Positions 28,201 through 36,815 of a stretch of 56,124 nt of DNA are shown here, one piece after another (the first letter of the stretch is position 1; each line of letters opens with the position of its first letter). The stretch lies in assembly GCA_945867665.1 (NCBI GenBank), contig CAMBIR010000008.1, positions 1 through 56,124 of the forward strand, given 5' to 3'. The notes below the pieces were generated by a model. That model made no database searches, had not been told where the DNA came from, and saw only the letters and a program-made list of their open reading frames with translations. Position numbers and translations under genes: made by a program. This DNA comes from an uncultured Bacillota bacterium. Lineage in GTDB: Bacteria > Bacillota_I > Bacilli_A > RF39 > UBA660.

Positions 28201-29967
28201 GTAATTTACTTAATTGCCCAAAAACTTGTAAAACACTCTAACGATGAAGGCTTCTTAGTAGGAAGTCGTGGTAGTGTTGGTTCTTCCTTCGTTGCAACCA
28301 TGATGGGAATAACAGAAGTAAACCCACTGCCAGCCCATTATCGTTGTCCAAAATGCTTCCACAGTATTTTTGAAGATGATAAAGGCGAAGCCCTAGGAGC
28401 AACTTACTCCTCTGGTTTTGATTTACCAGATAAAATGTGTCCAAAATGTGGAACAAGACTAATTAAAGATGGACAGGATATGCCATTCGCAACCTTCTTA
28501 GGTTTTAATGCTGATAAAGTTCCTGATATTGACTTAAACTTCTCTGATTTAAACCAAGCCAGTGCGCATAATTATACAAAAGTACTATTCGGTGTTGATA
28601 ACGTTTATCGCGCTGGAACAATTGGAACAGTAGCCGAAAAAACAGCTTTCGGTTATGTCAAAGGTTTCTGCGAGGACCGAGATATAAAAATGCGTAGTGC
28701 TGAAATTGAAAGAATTGCAGAAGGTTGTACTGGCGTAAAAAGAACAACTGGACAACACCCAGGCGGAATCGTCGTTATCCCTGGATATATGGATGTCTTT
28801 GATTTTACTCCATTCCAGTTCCCTGCCGATGATCCAACAAGTGCTTGGCGAACTACTCACTTTGATTATCACGCCATCGACCAAGATGTTTTAAAACTAG
28901 ATATTCTAGGACATACCGACCCAACTCAACTTCGTCTAATTCAAAATATAAGAGGTATCCCTGTTGTTGATGATGTTCCTCTAGATGATAAAGATACTAT
29001 GGGAATATTCTTATCACCAGAACCACTTGGCGTAACTTCAGAACAAATCATGTGTGAAACAGGAACACTTGGTATCCCTGAATTTGGAACTCCTTTTACA
29101 ATAGGAATGTTAGTTGACACAAAACCAACTACTTTTGCTGAATTAATCAAAATATCAGGACTATCTCACGGAACTGATGTATGGCTAGGAAATGCTCAAG
29201 AATTAATTAGACAAGGAACCGTACCATTTAAAGAAGTAATTGGATGTCGTGATGATATTATGGTTTATTTAATGTATAATGGAGTAGAACCATTAAAAGC
29301 CTTCAAAATTATGGAATTTGTTCGTAAAGGAAAAGCTTCAAAAGATCCAGAAACTTGGAAAAAACACGTTGAAACAATGGAAAAAGCAGGTATCGAACCT
29401 TGGTTCATTGATTCCTGCCGAAAAATAAAATACATGTTCCCAAAAGCCCATGCCGCAGCATATGTTATTAGTGCTTTTCGTATTGCTTACTATAAAGTTC
29501 ATTACCCAGCAATCTATTATGCAACATACTTTTCGACTAGATTAGATGACTTTGAAATTACTACTATGATGAAAGGCTATGCCTCTATAAAATCAAGAAT
29601 TATTGAAATTAATAACAAAGGCTATGACATAACGAATAAAGAAACATCATTATTAGAAACATTAAAACTATCCCTTGAAGCAACAGCTAGAGGAATTATC
29701 TTTGGTAACCTAGATTTAATGAAAAGTGATGCTAAAAACTTCCAAATAGCAGACGATGGAATCACTCTAATTCCACCATTTCGAGTAATCGATGGCCTAG
29801 GTGGAACCGTTGCGCAAAGTATTCAAGAAGAAGCGAAAAAACATGATTTTATTTCTATTGAAGATTTTCAAAAGCGTTGCCATGTCTCAACAACTTTAGT
29901 AGATAAAATGCGGGCAATGAATCTATTTGGTGACTTACCAGAATCAAGTCAATTAAGTTTATTTTAG
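25216..29967 (+). CDS. polC: DNA polymerase III alpha subunit, PolC type
   Basis: Replicative polymerase with built-in proofreading, 1583 residues against about 1440 in Bacillus; the extra length lies in the N-terminal region and the PHP/exonuclease linker. Order seen: N-terminal domain, OB-fold (about 215-310), PHP start (VELHAHTMMSQMDGV, about 325), inserted DEDDh exonuclease (FDTETTGFNPGLHD at about 462, HHHRADYDAE at about 608), PHP remainder, polymerase core with GSRGSVGSSFVA, a zinc-binding segment (CPKC ... CPKCG at about 1045-1080), and the catalytic PDIDLNFSD at about 1104. The C-terminus ends SQLSLF, a plausible beta-clamp-binding tail. SD GAGGTG lies 9 nt before the ATG. Single-gene transcript. 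Confidence 0.98.
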   Translation: MEKKMEVFLNQIGINEDYLTYFEESNVEEVKVNKETNRFHFFIKVKQPLPYPVYQDLFTSLKEAFHHEIKLTLVSSENTYQEINPYIKEIIKEYANVSMRYNVFLDREVKINEEKVEYPVYNKIEELNLKNIERELINKLKEYGFANIDFNIILEEHKDQELLDRINQEKDTSAMKNIPTPKAPSHEKEEVAPQSQEKKSFYRPKKSTEVTKIKDLLYETDNVNIEVQIFGVDLFEAKSGYKIFTLKVTDFSDSMYAKIFTKDEEEFKRLKDLLKAGSWYSMYGRVKEDNFANNELVFMTRFRDVTPIDAKLDWVRTDKNPEKRVELHAHTMMSQMDGVIDEIKLVKTAIKWGHRAIAITDHDGCQAFPHVFNEVTGYNKKILSPYKDKLKELKQNYQDKIAADDVCGAKLVEEEIQKTEDEMKKAPTFKALYGTELEMSDDTLDLVVNPTDADIYSSTYVIFDTETTGFNPGLHDSMIEIGAVKMKDGALIESFDELINPGVLIDSEITELTGITNNMVKDCPNEEEVTKKFKEWIGDLPLVAHNAKFDKNMLEMAYHKYNLGKLENPILDTMVISQIINKDLKRHNLTALTKNYGITFEENDGDGEKHHHRADYDAEFTGYVFFKMLKQFDKNTIKTLKDLTTLPTEKEINRWNREKHVNIIARSRVGLKNMFKLISYGSTTYLVKSARVPRHLINEHREDLLIGSGCYNGEIFNTALTRCEDDLKEVMKFYDYIEVQPPSNYTHLVARHDINTMEEVKYALEKIVRCAREIGKTIVATSDAHTLNKEDKIYREIIVHQNVPGKGRHPLARYLNQEGYKTIPDQYLRTTDEMLEEFAFLGEDVAHEIVIENTNKIADLCGEYEVIIDTGGIPFSPKIDNSIATVIDLVYTKAASWYGSPLPYNIEERIAKELYGDSVLDSIKYLMKEENTVKEEDFEKESFQRLHDTIFKGDDEVRRVVGEKIQRTSDTELSEEELKKQVSKNLGGIIGGGFDVIYLIAQKLVKHSNDEGFLVGSRGSVGSSFVATMMGITEVNPLPAHYRCPKCFHSIFEDDKGEALGATYSSGFDLPDKMCPKCGTRLIKDGQDMPFATFLGFNADKVPDIDLNFSDLNQASAHNYTKVLFGVDNVYRAGTIGTVAEKTAFGYVKGFCEDRDIKMRSAEIERIAEGCTGVKRTTGQHPGGIVVIPGYMDVFDFTPFQFPADDPTSAWRTTHFDYHAIDQDVLKLDILGHTDPTQLRLIQNIRGIPVVDDVPLDDKDTMGIFLSPEPLGVTSEQIMCETGTLGIPEFGTPFTIGMLVDTKPTTFAELIKISGLSHGTDVWLGNAQELIRQGTVPFKEVIGCRDDIMVYLMYNGVEPLKAFKIMEFVRKGKASKDPETWKKHVETMEKAGIEPWFIDSCRKIKYMFPKAHAAAYVISAFRIAYYKVHYPAIYYATYFSTRLDDFEITTMMKGYASIKSRIIEINNKGYDITNKETSLLETLKLSLEATARGIIFGNLDLMKSDAKNFQIADDGITLIPPFRVIDGLGGTVAQSIQEEAKKHDFISIEDFQKRCHVSTTLVDKMRAMNLFGDLPESSQLSLF

Positions 29968-30018
29968 ATAACACTATAAAAAATATTTTTAGTGTATATC
30001 AAAAAGGGAGAGATAAAA

Positions 30019-30546
30019 ATGAATGAAATAATAAGAAAAGCTTCAATAGAAGATGCGTATGGAATTTCGTATGTTTCAGCTTACTCATGGACAGAAAAAT
30101 ATACAGGTCTAGTTAGCGATGAATATTTAGCCCAAAAAATTAATAATTTATCAGAAAAAGCAAAAAAAAACAGAAGAATTCTTAAAAACTAATCATAATT
30201 ATTTGGTAGCAGTAGTAGATAATCAAGTAGTAGGATTCTGCAACTATCATAAGTTAGAAGAAAATTTAGGAAAGATAGGTGCTTTATATTTATTAAAAAA
30301 ATATCAAAAACAAGGGATTGGAAAAAAATTATTTTTCGAAGGAATTTCAAAATTAATAGATTTGAGCTGCAATAAAATGATAATTGATGTATGCATGGAA
30401 ATGAGACAATTAACTTTTATAAACATTATGGTGGAAAAATGATAAAAACAATAGATTATTATCTTAAAAATAATGAAAAAGTAAAAGTAGATATACTAGA
30501 ATTTAATAATATAAAAAATTTGTTAAATAAAAATAACAAAAACTAA
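30019..30546 (+). pseudogene. Decayed GNAT-family N-acetyltransferase
   Basis: Good SD (GGGAGAG) and ATG at 30019 start a GNAT protein (IRKASIEDAYGISYVSAYSW). A nine-A run near 30163-30172 shifts the frame; it resumes as KTEEFLKTNHNYLVAVVD ... GALYLLKKYQKQGIGKKLF, the acetyl-CoA loop. A second shift near 30400 moves it again to GNETINFYKHYGGKMIKTID and the end at TAA 30546. Joined, the three pieces give about 175 residues, the normal length. The first shift is at a homopolymer and could be a sequencing artefact; two shifts together suggest true decay. Confidence 0.8.
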
Positions 30547-30583
30547 GAAAATAAGTTATAAGACAAAAATGTCAAATTTATCT

Positions 30584-30616
30584 AAATAGGACTTTAAGGA
30601 GTTCTATTTTTTTTGT
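30584..30616 (+). terminator. Intrinsic terminator after the GNAT pseudogene
   Basis: AAATAGGACT pairs with AGTTCTATTT (one G-T) around TTAAGG-type loop and is followed by eight T. Confidence 0.75.
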
Positions 30617-30621
30617 TTTTT

Positions 30622-30691
30622 AAATAACAATCGTTATTTTATTGTTGACTTTTCGCTTAAATACTATTACAATAAATAACAACCGTTATTT
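30622..30691 (+). promoter_or_regulatory. Promoter flanked by two TetR-type operators
   Basis: Two 18-bp palindromes with identical 7-bp arms (AAATAAC-N4-GTTATTT) lie at 30622-30639 and 30674-30691. Between them is TTGACT (30645-30650), a 17-nt spacer and TACAAT (30668-30673). The first operator ends 5 nt before the -35 and the second starts right after the -10, so binding would block the promoter. The TetR gene follows, which implies autoregulation. Confidence 0.9.
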
Positions 30692-30705
30692 ATTGAGGTG
30701 ATAAA

Positions 30706-31257
30706 ATGGCTAGAAAAATATCTTTTGATAAAGAATATATTTTAAAAAATGCTAAGAATTTTATTGAAGAAAAAGGAATAGAATGTCTAAATGCAAGAGA
30801 CTTATGTAAATATATAGGTTGTTCAACAGCACCACTATTTAGAAATTTTAGTGGAATGATTGAATTTAAGAAAGAATTAAAAAAATATTTGCATGATTAT
30901 TATGATGAATTCATTGAAAAAATAGTAGATAAAAAAGACTACTTGTATACAATAAGTTATGCATATGCACTATTTTCTTATAAAGAAAGTAATATATTTA
31001 AAGCACTATTTATGTCAGATTTGGCGGGTTCTAGAACGATAGAAGAAGTATTAAATTCTTCTTGGAATATAGAAACAATAGAAAGCATCCCCAAACAATA
31101 TGGTATGGATAAAGATCAGGCAAGAGAATTATATAGAGATGTAAGATTTTATACACATGGTTTATCATGTCAAATAGCAACAAAAAGCATTATAGTAACA
31201 GAACAAGAAATACAAAATTTAATAAAAAATATAATAAGGAAAGTGAGTGATGAATAA
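30706..31257 (+). CDS. TetR/AcrR-family transcriptional regulator
   Basis: 183 residues. The N-terminal HTH (FDKEYILKNAKNFIEEKGIECLNARDLCKYIGCSTAPLFRNF) has TetR layout with a recognition helix at about 36-50. The rest is an all-helical ligand domain of unknown specificity with several aromatic residues (YLYTISYAYALFSYKES). SD GAGGTGAT is 4 nt upstream. It lies directly behind a promoter flanked by two perfect palindromes and overlaps the next gene by one base, so it probably represses both itself and the 31257 gene. Confidence 0.88.
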   Translation: MARKISFDKEYILKNAKNFIEEKGIECLNARDLCKYIGCSTAPLFRNFSGMIEFKKELKKYLHDYYDEFIEKIVDKKDYLYTISYAYALFSYKESNIFKALFMSDLAGSRTIEEVLNSSWNIETIESIPKQYGMDKDQARELYRDVRFYTHGLSCQIATKSIIVTEQEIQNLIKNIIRKVSDE

Positions 31258-32132
31258 TGAAAGAAAAATATATAGAATATGCAAAACAAACATTTAAAGG
31301 CAAAGCATTAGATTTAGTATTAAACAATATAAATTTATTTTATGAAGATAACATTATTATAAATAAAAGTGAATATAAAGATGGAGAAGATGTTTTTCTA
31401 AAAAAAGGAACATTTATTCATGGAATACCAGGAATATTAGATAATTTTGACTGGACTATTAATAATGGATTTATTGGGATTGAATTTACTAATCCAAATA
31501 TAAAAAATAAAATTAGACATAGCATTGGTATGTGGAATATAAAAAATGATTGCTATTTAAAAGACTATATCAATTTATACAGTGGTTTTACCATTACTTA
31601 TACAATCGGACGAGGACCAGGCTCAATAGAAATATCAGATCTTATTCCATATCACAAATTTGATGAATATACAGAAAAAATTAATAATGATGATTCTATT
31701 TGGATGTATTGGGGTGAAGGTACTAAAGAAACAAGATTTATTCCAAGCTTAGTTGCAGATAAAAGACAAATTGCTTTTATCTTAAATACAGAATCAGAAT
31801 ATGCCAAAAAAATGATATATGCTGATGTATGGAATACAGAATTTGATGATGAAACACTTAAAGATTTTTTAGACTATAGATATTATCCTAAATTTTTAGA
31901 CTTAAGATTGAAAAGAGATGCATCAACAACAGATAGAGAATCAGCAATTATATTTGGTTTGCCTTCAAGATTAATCGAAGGAGTATTGGTTGGAAGAAAG
32001 GTAGAAAATAATATAGAAACATTAGATTATATAAAATCAAAATTACCAGATTGTTATATATGCAATTTGGATGGTAAGGTAATTATTGGAAATAAGGAAT
32101 CAGTAAGTTTAAGTAAGTTTATTAAAAAATAA
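31257..32132 (+). CDS. Unknown protein co-transcribed with a TetR regulator
   Basis: 291 residues, no signal peptide, no TM segment. The start overlaps the TetR stop (TAATG). Recognisable text includes FLKKGTFIHGIPGILDNFDWTINNGF, in which a G-T-F-I-H-G box vaguely recalls ADP-ribosyl-transferase-like folds, and a later TTDRESAIIFGLPSRLIEGVLVGRK followed by KLPDCYICNLDGKVI. I do not assign a family. Because it is controlled by the TetR protein it may modify or bind the compound the regulator senses. A short unremarkable gap with a terminator follows. Confidence 0.6.
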   Translation: MKEKYIEYAKQTFKGKALDLVLNNINLFYEDNIIINKSEYKDGEDVFLKKGTFIHGIPGILDNFDWTINNGFIGIEFTNPNIKNKIRHSIGMWNIKNDCYLKDYINLYSGFTITYTIGRGPGSIEISDLIPYHKFDEYTEKINNDDSIWMYWGEGTKETRFIPSLVADKRQIAFILNTESEYAKKMIYADVWNTEFDDETLKDFLDYRYYPKFLDLRLKRDASTTDRESAIIFGLPSRLIEGVLVGRKVENNIETLDYIKSKLPDCYICNLDGKVIIGNKESVSLSKFIKK

Positions 32133-32220
32133 CCAATTTTTTCTAATAACCTAATAAATTTAAAAGAAAATAGCCCCTTATCTAATTTAAAATAGTAAAA
32201 AAAGAAGCAATTTAATGTTT

Positions 32221-32248
32221 AAGAAGTGCCTTAATAGGCATTTCTTTT
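32221..32248 (+). terminator. Intrinsic terminator of the TetR operon
   Basis: AAGAAGTGCCT pairs with AGGCATTTCTT (one G-T) around a TAAT loop, followed by TTCC. A ten-base A/T-rich stretch precedes it. Confidence 0.8.
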
Positions 32249-32250
32249 CC

Positions 32251-32279
32251 TTTACTTGCCCATCAATTTATAGTATAAT
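32251..32279 (+). promoter_or_regulatory. Promoter of rplI-dnaB
   Basis: TTTACT (32251-32256), a 17-nt spacer and TATAAT (32274-32279), 26 nt before the rplI ATG. Confidence 0.7.
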
Positions 32280-32305
32280 TAACTTCAGTGAAGAAGGTGT
32301 AAAAA

Positions 32306-32743
32306 ATGAAAGTTATTTTTATTAAAGATTTAAAAAAACAAGGAAAAGTAAACGACATTAAAGAAGTAAGTGATGGCTATGCCACAAATTATTTAATTAA
32401 AAATGGCTATGCCGTAAAGTATACCAAAACCAGTTCAAATATTTTAAACGAGGACATTAAGAAAAAAGAAAAAGAAGAAGAAGAAAATATTAAGAATGCT
32501 GAACTCTTAAAAAAACAACTAGAAGATTTAACTCTTACATTCAGTGTATCTTCTAATAAAGGAAAAGTCTTTGGAAGTATTAGTAGTAAACAAATTGCCG
32601 AAGAACTAGCCAAAAAAGGAATCAAAATCAACAAAAAGAACATTGAAGCTAACGACCTAAACACCCTAGGAGTACACGAAGTTACCGTTCAACTTCATAA
32701 AAAAGTCGCAGCCAAATTAAGCGTTGCATTAAAAGAAAAGTAG
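32306..32743 (+). CDS. rplI: 50S ribosomal protein bL9
   Basis: Structural protein of the large subunit that binds 23S rRNA; 145 residues, the usual size. The N-terminal signature MKVIFIKDLKKQGKVNDIKEVSDGYATNYLIKNGYAV is typical (K-G-x-V-x-x-V-x-x-GYAxNYL). A long Lys/Glu connecting helix (about 47-75) leads to the C-terminal domain (VFGSISSKQIAEEL). SD GAAGGTG. It is followed after 8 nt by dnaB, an arrangement common in Bacillota. No anomalies. Confidence 0.97.
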   Translation: MKVIFIKDLKKQGKVNDIKEVSDGYATNYLIKNGYAVKYTKTSSNILNEDIKKKEKEEEENIKNAELLKKQLEDLTLTFSVSSNKGKVFGSISSKQIAEELAKKGIKINKKNIEANDLNTLGVHEVTVQLHKKVAAKLSVALKEK

Positions 32744-32751
32744 GTGATTAC

Positions 32752-34095
32752 ATGGGACCAAACGGTTTACCCAATAATATTGAAGCAGAAAAAGCCCTAA
32801 TCGGTTCTGCCTTTTGGTCCTATGGGGCCTTACAAAAAGTGTGCGAAGAAGTACGAGAAGAATTTTTTTACCTTGATAGCCATACCAAAATCTTCTCTGT
32901 CATCAAATATCTATACCAAAACAAGCAGCCCGTTGACATTGGAACGGTCACAACCGAAATCATCAATCGCAATTGGCTCGTGCAAATCGGAGGCGTAGAA
33001 TACTTAAATAGCGTTATCGAAAGTGTTGCAACTGGTGCTAATGTTGAGTATTACATCGATACCGTTGCAGAAAAATTTACCCTTCGCCGGCTAATCGAAT
33101 CAGCAACAGCGATTATTACCAATGCCAATAAAACAGATATTAACTTAAACGAAGTAGTAGAAGATGCCGAGAAAAGTATTTTAGGCATCGCTAAATTAAA
33201 AAAAACAACCGAATTTAGAAATATAAGAGATGTTCTAGAAAAAGCCCAAAACGACCTCGAAGCCCTTGCCAAAAACAAAGGAAAAGTAACTGGCTTAACG
33301 ACAGGACTTATCGACTTAGATAACCTAACCAACGGGTTTAGTCCAACCCAATTAATTATCGTAGCCGCTCGCCCAGCCGTTGGTAAAACAGCCTTTGCCC
33401 TAAATATCGCTTGTGCTGCTGCAAAAAGTACCAAGAAAAATATTGCTGTTTTTTCACTAGAAATGCCCGCGGAACAATTAATTATGAGAATGATTAGTTC
33501 CTTAGGACAAGTAGATAATAAAAAATTACAAACAGGAAGATTAGAAAACGAAGATTGGCGTCGTATCAACGAAGCCATCAGTCAACTAGCAGATACAAAT
33601 ATCTATTTCCATGACGCTGGAGGCGTAACAGCCAGTGAAATCAAAGCCAAATGTCGAAGATTATCTACCCAAGGAGAAGGCCTAGGATTAGTCATCATCG
33701 ATTACTTACAATTAATTGACTCCTCATCAAAATATGCGGGAAGTAGGCAACAAGAAGTATCGGAAATCTCTAGAAGTCTAAAAACAATGGCCCTAGAACT
33801 AGAAGTTCCCGTCATTGCCTTATCTCAATTATCAAGAAGTGTAGAAAAAAGAGAAGACAAAAAACCCGTTTTATCTGACTTAAGAGAATCTGGTTCTATC
33901 GAGCAAGATGCCGATATCGTAGCAGCTCTCCATGCCCCTGACGTTGAAGCTCCAGCTGATGATAACCTACCAGTACCAATTCAACTAATTATCCTAAAAC
34001 ACAGAAATGGACCAATCGCAACAATCGATATGTTATTTAAGAAAAAAACATCAACCTTTTTATCCATAAAGAAAGAAGGCGATAAAATTGCCTAA
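32752..34095 (+). CDS. dnaB: Replicative DNA helicase
   Basis: Hexameric 5'-3' helicase (DnaC in Bacillus nomenclature), 447 residues. N-terminal helical domain begins LPNNIEAEKALIGSAFW, followed by a linker helix and the RecA-like core with Walker A ARPAVGKTAFALNIA (about 203-217), Walker B LVIIDYLQLI, and ALSQLSRSVEKREDKKPVLSDLRESGSIEQDAD. SD GTAGGTGATTAC. The 3' end overlaps the TTG start of the following M23 peptidase by 8 bases. Full length, no intein. Confidence 0.97.
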   Translation: MGPNGLPNNIEAEKALIGSAFWSYGALQKVCEEVREEFFYLDSHTKIFSVIKYLYQNKQPVDIGTVTTEIINRNWLVQIGGVEYLNSVIESVATGANVEYYIDTVAEKFTLRRLIESATAIITNANKTDINLNEVVEDAEKSILGIAKLKKTTEFRNIRDVLEKAQNDLEALAKNKGKVTGLTTGLIDLDNLTNGFSPTQLIIVAARPAVGKTAFALNIACAAAKSTKKNIAVFSLEMPAEQLIMRMISSLGQVDNKKLQTGRLENEDWRRINEAISQLADTNIYFHDAGGVTASEIKAKCRRLSTQGEGLGLVIIDYLQLIDSSSKYAGSRQQEVSEISRSLKTMALELEVPVIALSQLSRSVEKREDKKPVLSDLRESGSIEQDADIVAALHAPDVEAPADDNLPVPIQLIILKHRNGPIATIDMLFKKKTSTFLSIKKEGDKIA

Positions 34096-35608
34096 AAGCC
34101 ATTTTCGAATTTCTTATATTATTGTAATTCTTTTAATTAGCGTTCTACTTATCTTTTTAGGATTTACAAAATATCAAACCAAAGTTCCAAGAGAAGTTTA
34201 TCAAATTTATATTGATGGAGAAATTATTGGAACCGTAAAAAGTAAAACCAATTTTGAAGAATTTATCAATAAAAAAGAAGAAGCAATTAAGAAAAAATAT
34301 AAAGTAAATAAAGTAGAAATGCCCAATGGCGTTATGATAAAAAGCGTAACAACGTACAATACTAAAGTTGACTCCAACGAAAAAGTCTATAACAGAATCA
34401 TCAAAAAGAAACAATTTACTATTAAAGGTGTTGCCATAACCATTAAAAATAAAGAGGTAAAAGATTATAAAACCAAGTATATCTATGTTTTAAATAAGCA
34501 AATCTTTGAAGACGCGGTAACACAGTTAATTAAATCTTTTGTCTCAGAAGATGATTATAAAGCCTATATGGAAAGTACTCAAAAGGAAATTGTTGATACA
34601 GGGTCCGTCATCAAAGATATTTCTATTGATGAAGATATTACCTATAAATCTTCTTATATCTCTATAGATAAAGAAATTTTCACTAATGCAAGTACTCTTG
34701 CCAAATATTTGCTTTATGGCACAACCAAAAAACAATCGACTTATTTTGTTCGAGAAGGAGATACGGTTGAAACGGTTGCCAATGCCAATAAATTAAACGT
34801 TCAAGAATTCTTAATTGCCAATTCTAATTTTAAAAGTGAAAATGCCCTTCTTTATACAGGACAAGAAGTAAGTGTTGGCTTAATTAATCCAGTAATTAGT
34901 ATCGTTGTAGAAATTAATGGCATCAGTGATGAAGAAAAAGCTTATGCTGTAAATGTTCAATATGATTCCTCCGAATTGCAAGGCGTCGAATATGTGAAAC
35001 AAGAAGGCGAAAACGGACTATATCGTGTTAGCAGGGAATATGAATACATCAACGGTCAATTATCGGATACCGTTAACTTAAATACGATTGAATTAAAACC
35101 AAGTGTGGATAAAGTTGTTGTCAGAGGTTCAAAAGAAGTTCCTCACGTTGCCGATTTATCTTATTGGGCATGGCCAACCGATACGCCATACACGATTACG
35201 ACATACTTTGGTTATCGTTGGGGAAGTATGCATGCAGCCTTAGACATTTATGGACCAGGATATGGCTCTAACATTTATGCCGCTAATAATGGAACGGTTG
35301 TTGAAACTAAGGGGGGCTGTGTTGCTGGAAACTTATCTTGTAACGGACGCCAAGGAAATTATATTTTAATCAACCATAACACTGGTAACTATTATACTCA
35401 GTATATGCACTTATCTACAATTTTAGTAAAAGTAGGCCAAGTTGTGAGTAGAGGCCAAAAAATCGCAACCATGGGAAATTCAGGAGAAGTGTACCCCGTA
35501 CCATCATCTTCAAGTCCTTATAGTGGTACCCATCTACACTTTGCCACATGGCGAGGTTATCCACACCGCGGTGGCTCACCATTCGACCCATTCACTCTAT
35601 ACAAATGA
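34088..35608 (+). CDS. Membrane-anchored LysM/G5-like M23 peptidoglycan endopeptidase
   Basis: 506 residues, start TTG with GAAGGCG as SD, overlapping dnaB. TM anchor at about 8-26. A LysM-like segment (YFVREGDTVETVANANKLNVQEFLIANSNF) lies at about 217-250, then a G5-like beta region (about 270-350), then a C-terminal peptidase M23 with HAALDIYGPGYG (first zinc ligands at about 381), QGNYILINH and HLHFATW (about 481-484). All LytM zinc ligands are present, so a cell-wall cross-link hydrolase is expected outside the membrane. It ends in TGA overlapping the next ATG (ATGA). Confidence 0.9.
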   Translation: MPKSHFRISYIIVILLISVLLIFLGFTKYQTKVPREVYQIYIDGEIIGTVKSKTNFEEFINKKEEAIKKKYKVNKVEMPNGVMIKSVTTYNTKVDSNEKVYNRIIKKKQFTIKGVAITIKNKEVKDYKTKYIYVLNKQIFEDAVTQLIKSFVSEDDYKAYMESTQKEIVDTGSVIKDISIDEDITYKSSYISIDKEIFTNASTLAKYLLYGTTKKQSTYFVREGDTVETVANANKLNVQEFLIANSNFKSENALLYTGQEVSVGLINPVISIVVEINGISDEEKAYAVNVQYDSSELQGVEYVKQEGENGLYRVSREYEYINGQLSDTVNLNTIELKPSVDKVVVRGSKEVPHVADLSYWAWPTDTPYTITTYFGYRWGSMHAALDIYGPGYGSNIYAANNGTVVETKGGCVAGNLSCNGRQGNYILINHNTGNYYTQYMHLSTILVKVGQVVSRGQKIATMGNSGEVYPVPSSSSPYSGTHLHFATWRGYPHRGGSPFDPFTLYK

Positions 35609-36366
35609 GAGTAAGAGTCTTATCATCAGGTAGTAAAGGAAACACTACCTATATTGAAGCAGGAGGAGTAAAATTACTAATCGATTTAGGAAATACTTGT
35701 AAATATGTCAAAGAAAAATTAAGTATTTTCAACATCAACGCGGAAGAAATCGATGCCATATTAATTACTCACCCTCATATTGACCACGTTAAAGGACTAA
35801 AAGTATTTCAGAAAAAATATCATACCAAAGTTTATCTAACCGAAAAGATGCAAGAAGAAATAGATTACCTAGATAACTATCAACTCATTGAAAATCATGG
35901 CGAATTTAGAATTGCATCTCTTCTTATCCATGTCATCAAAACAAGCCATGACGCGATAGACTCTGTTGGATACATCATCGATGAAGGCAAAAAAAGCGTT
36001 GTTTATATTACCGATACTGGATATATCAACCAAAAATATTTTCCTCTTTTAAGTAATAAGGACATCTATATTATGGAAAGTAATCATGATATTGAAATGT
36101 TAAATCACAGTACTTATCCTTTTAAAACAAGACAAAGAATTCTAGGGGATAAAGGCCACTTATCCAACTATGACTCCGCGAGATATTTAAAAGAATTCAC
36201 CGGAGAAAATACCAAATATATCTTTTTAGCTCACTTATCCCACGAAAATAACACCAAAGATTTAGCTTATAACACCCTAAAACAGCGTCTTTTAGAAGAA
36301 AATAAAGTCGTCGATAAAATTATTGTAACCACGCAAGATGAAGAAACCGAGGAGGTATGTGTATGA
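35605..36366 (+). CDS. Metallo-beta-lactamase-fold hydrolase, WalJ/YycJ-like
   Basis: Start set at ATG 35605 (MRVRVLSSGSKGNTTYIEAGG), which overlaps the M23 stop as ATGA; this gives 253 residues and the standard N-terminus of YycJ/WalJ proteins. Metal-binding motif THPHIDHVKG at about 54-63, later Asp in YITDTGY (about 133) and His in FLAHLSHENN. In Bacillus yycJ belongs to the walRK cluster and lies near rlmH, as here. It overlaps rlmH by 4 bases. A nuclease-type role linked to replication or cell-wall control is known for the family, not shown here. Confidence 0.88.
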   Translation: MRVRVLSSGSKGNTTYIEAGGVKLLIDLGNTCKYVKEKLSIFNINAEEIDAILITHPHIDHVKGLKVFQKKYHTKVYLTEKMQEEIDYLDNYQLIENHGEFRIASLLIHVIKTSHDAIDSVGYIIDEGKKSVVYITDTGYINQKYFPLLSNKDIYIMESNHDIEMLNHSTYPFKTRQRILGDKGHLSNYDSARYLKEFTGENTKYIFLAHLSHENNTKDLAYNTLKQRLLEENKVVDKIIVTTQDEETEEVCV

Positions 36367-36797
36367 TAAAAATACTATGCATAGGTAAAATCAAAGAAAC
36401 CTTCTATCAAGAAGCCATCAAAGAATACATGAAACGCCTAAGTAAATATCACAAAGTTGTAATCGAAGAATTACCTGACTCCACGAAACAAAAAGAGGAA
36501 GAACTTTTACTAAAAAAAATAAATTCTAAAGATTATAATATTGTTCTAGATATTGATGGAGTAATGCTAGACTCTATCGAACTATCCAATCACCTAGATA
36601 AAACATTCCTAAATCATTCGAATATCACTTTCATTATTGGTGGAAGTGATGGCTTAACTGATAAAGTGAAACAAATGGCTAATTTTAAGCTTTCATTTTC
36701 AAAATTAACTTTTCCCCATCAATTATTTCGAGTAATTCTCTTAGAACAAATCTATCGAAGTTTTAAAATCCAAAATCATGAAACATACCATAAATAA
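36363..36797 (+). CDS. rlmH: 23S rRNA pseudouridine-1915 N3-methyltransferase
   Basis: SPOUT methyltransferase acting on Psi1915 of 23S rRNA in assembled ribosomes. The start is at ATG 36363 (MIKILCIGKIKE) because AGGAGG at 36350-36355 is 7 nt upstream; the ATG at 36357 is too close. 144 residues, slightly shorter than the usual 155-159, with the deep-trefoil-knot signature FIIGGSDGLTDKVKQMANFKLSFSKLTFPHQLFRVILLEQIYRSFKIQ. Linked by a 4-base overlap to the walJ-like gene. Confidence 0.95.
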   Translation: MIKILCIGKIKETFYQEAIKEYMKRLSKYHKVVIEELPDSTKQKEEELLLKKINSKDYNIVLDIDGVMLDSIELSNHLDKTFLNHSNITFIIGGSDGLTDKVKQMANFKLSFSKLTFPHQLFRVILLEQIYRSFKIQNHETYHK

Positions 36798-36815
36798 AAG
36801 AAAGAAGGAAAAACG

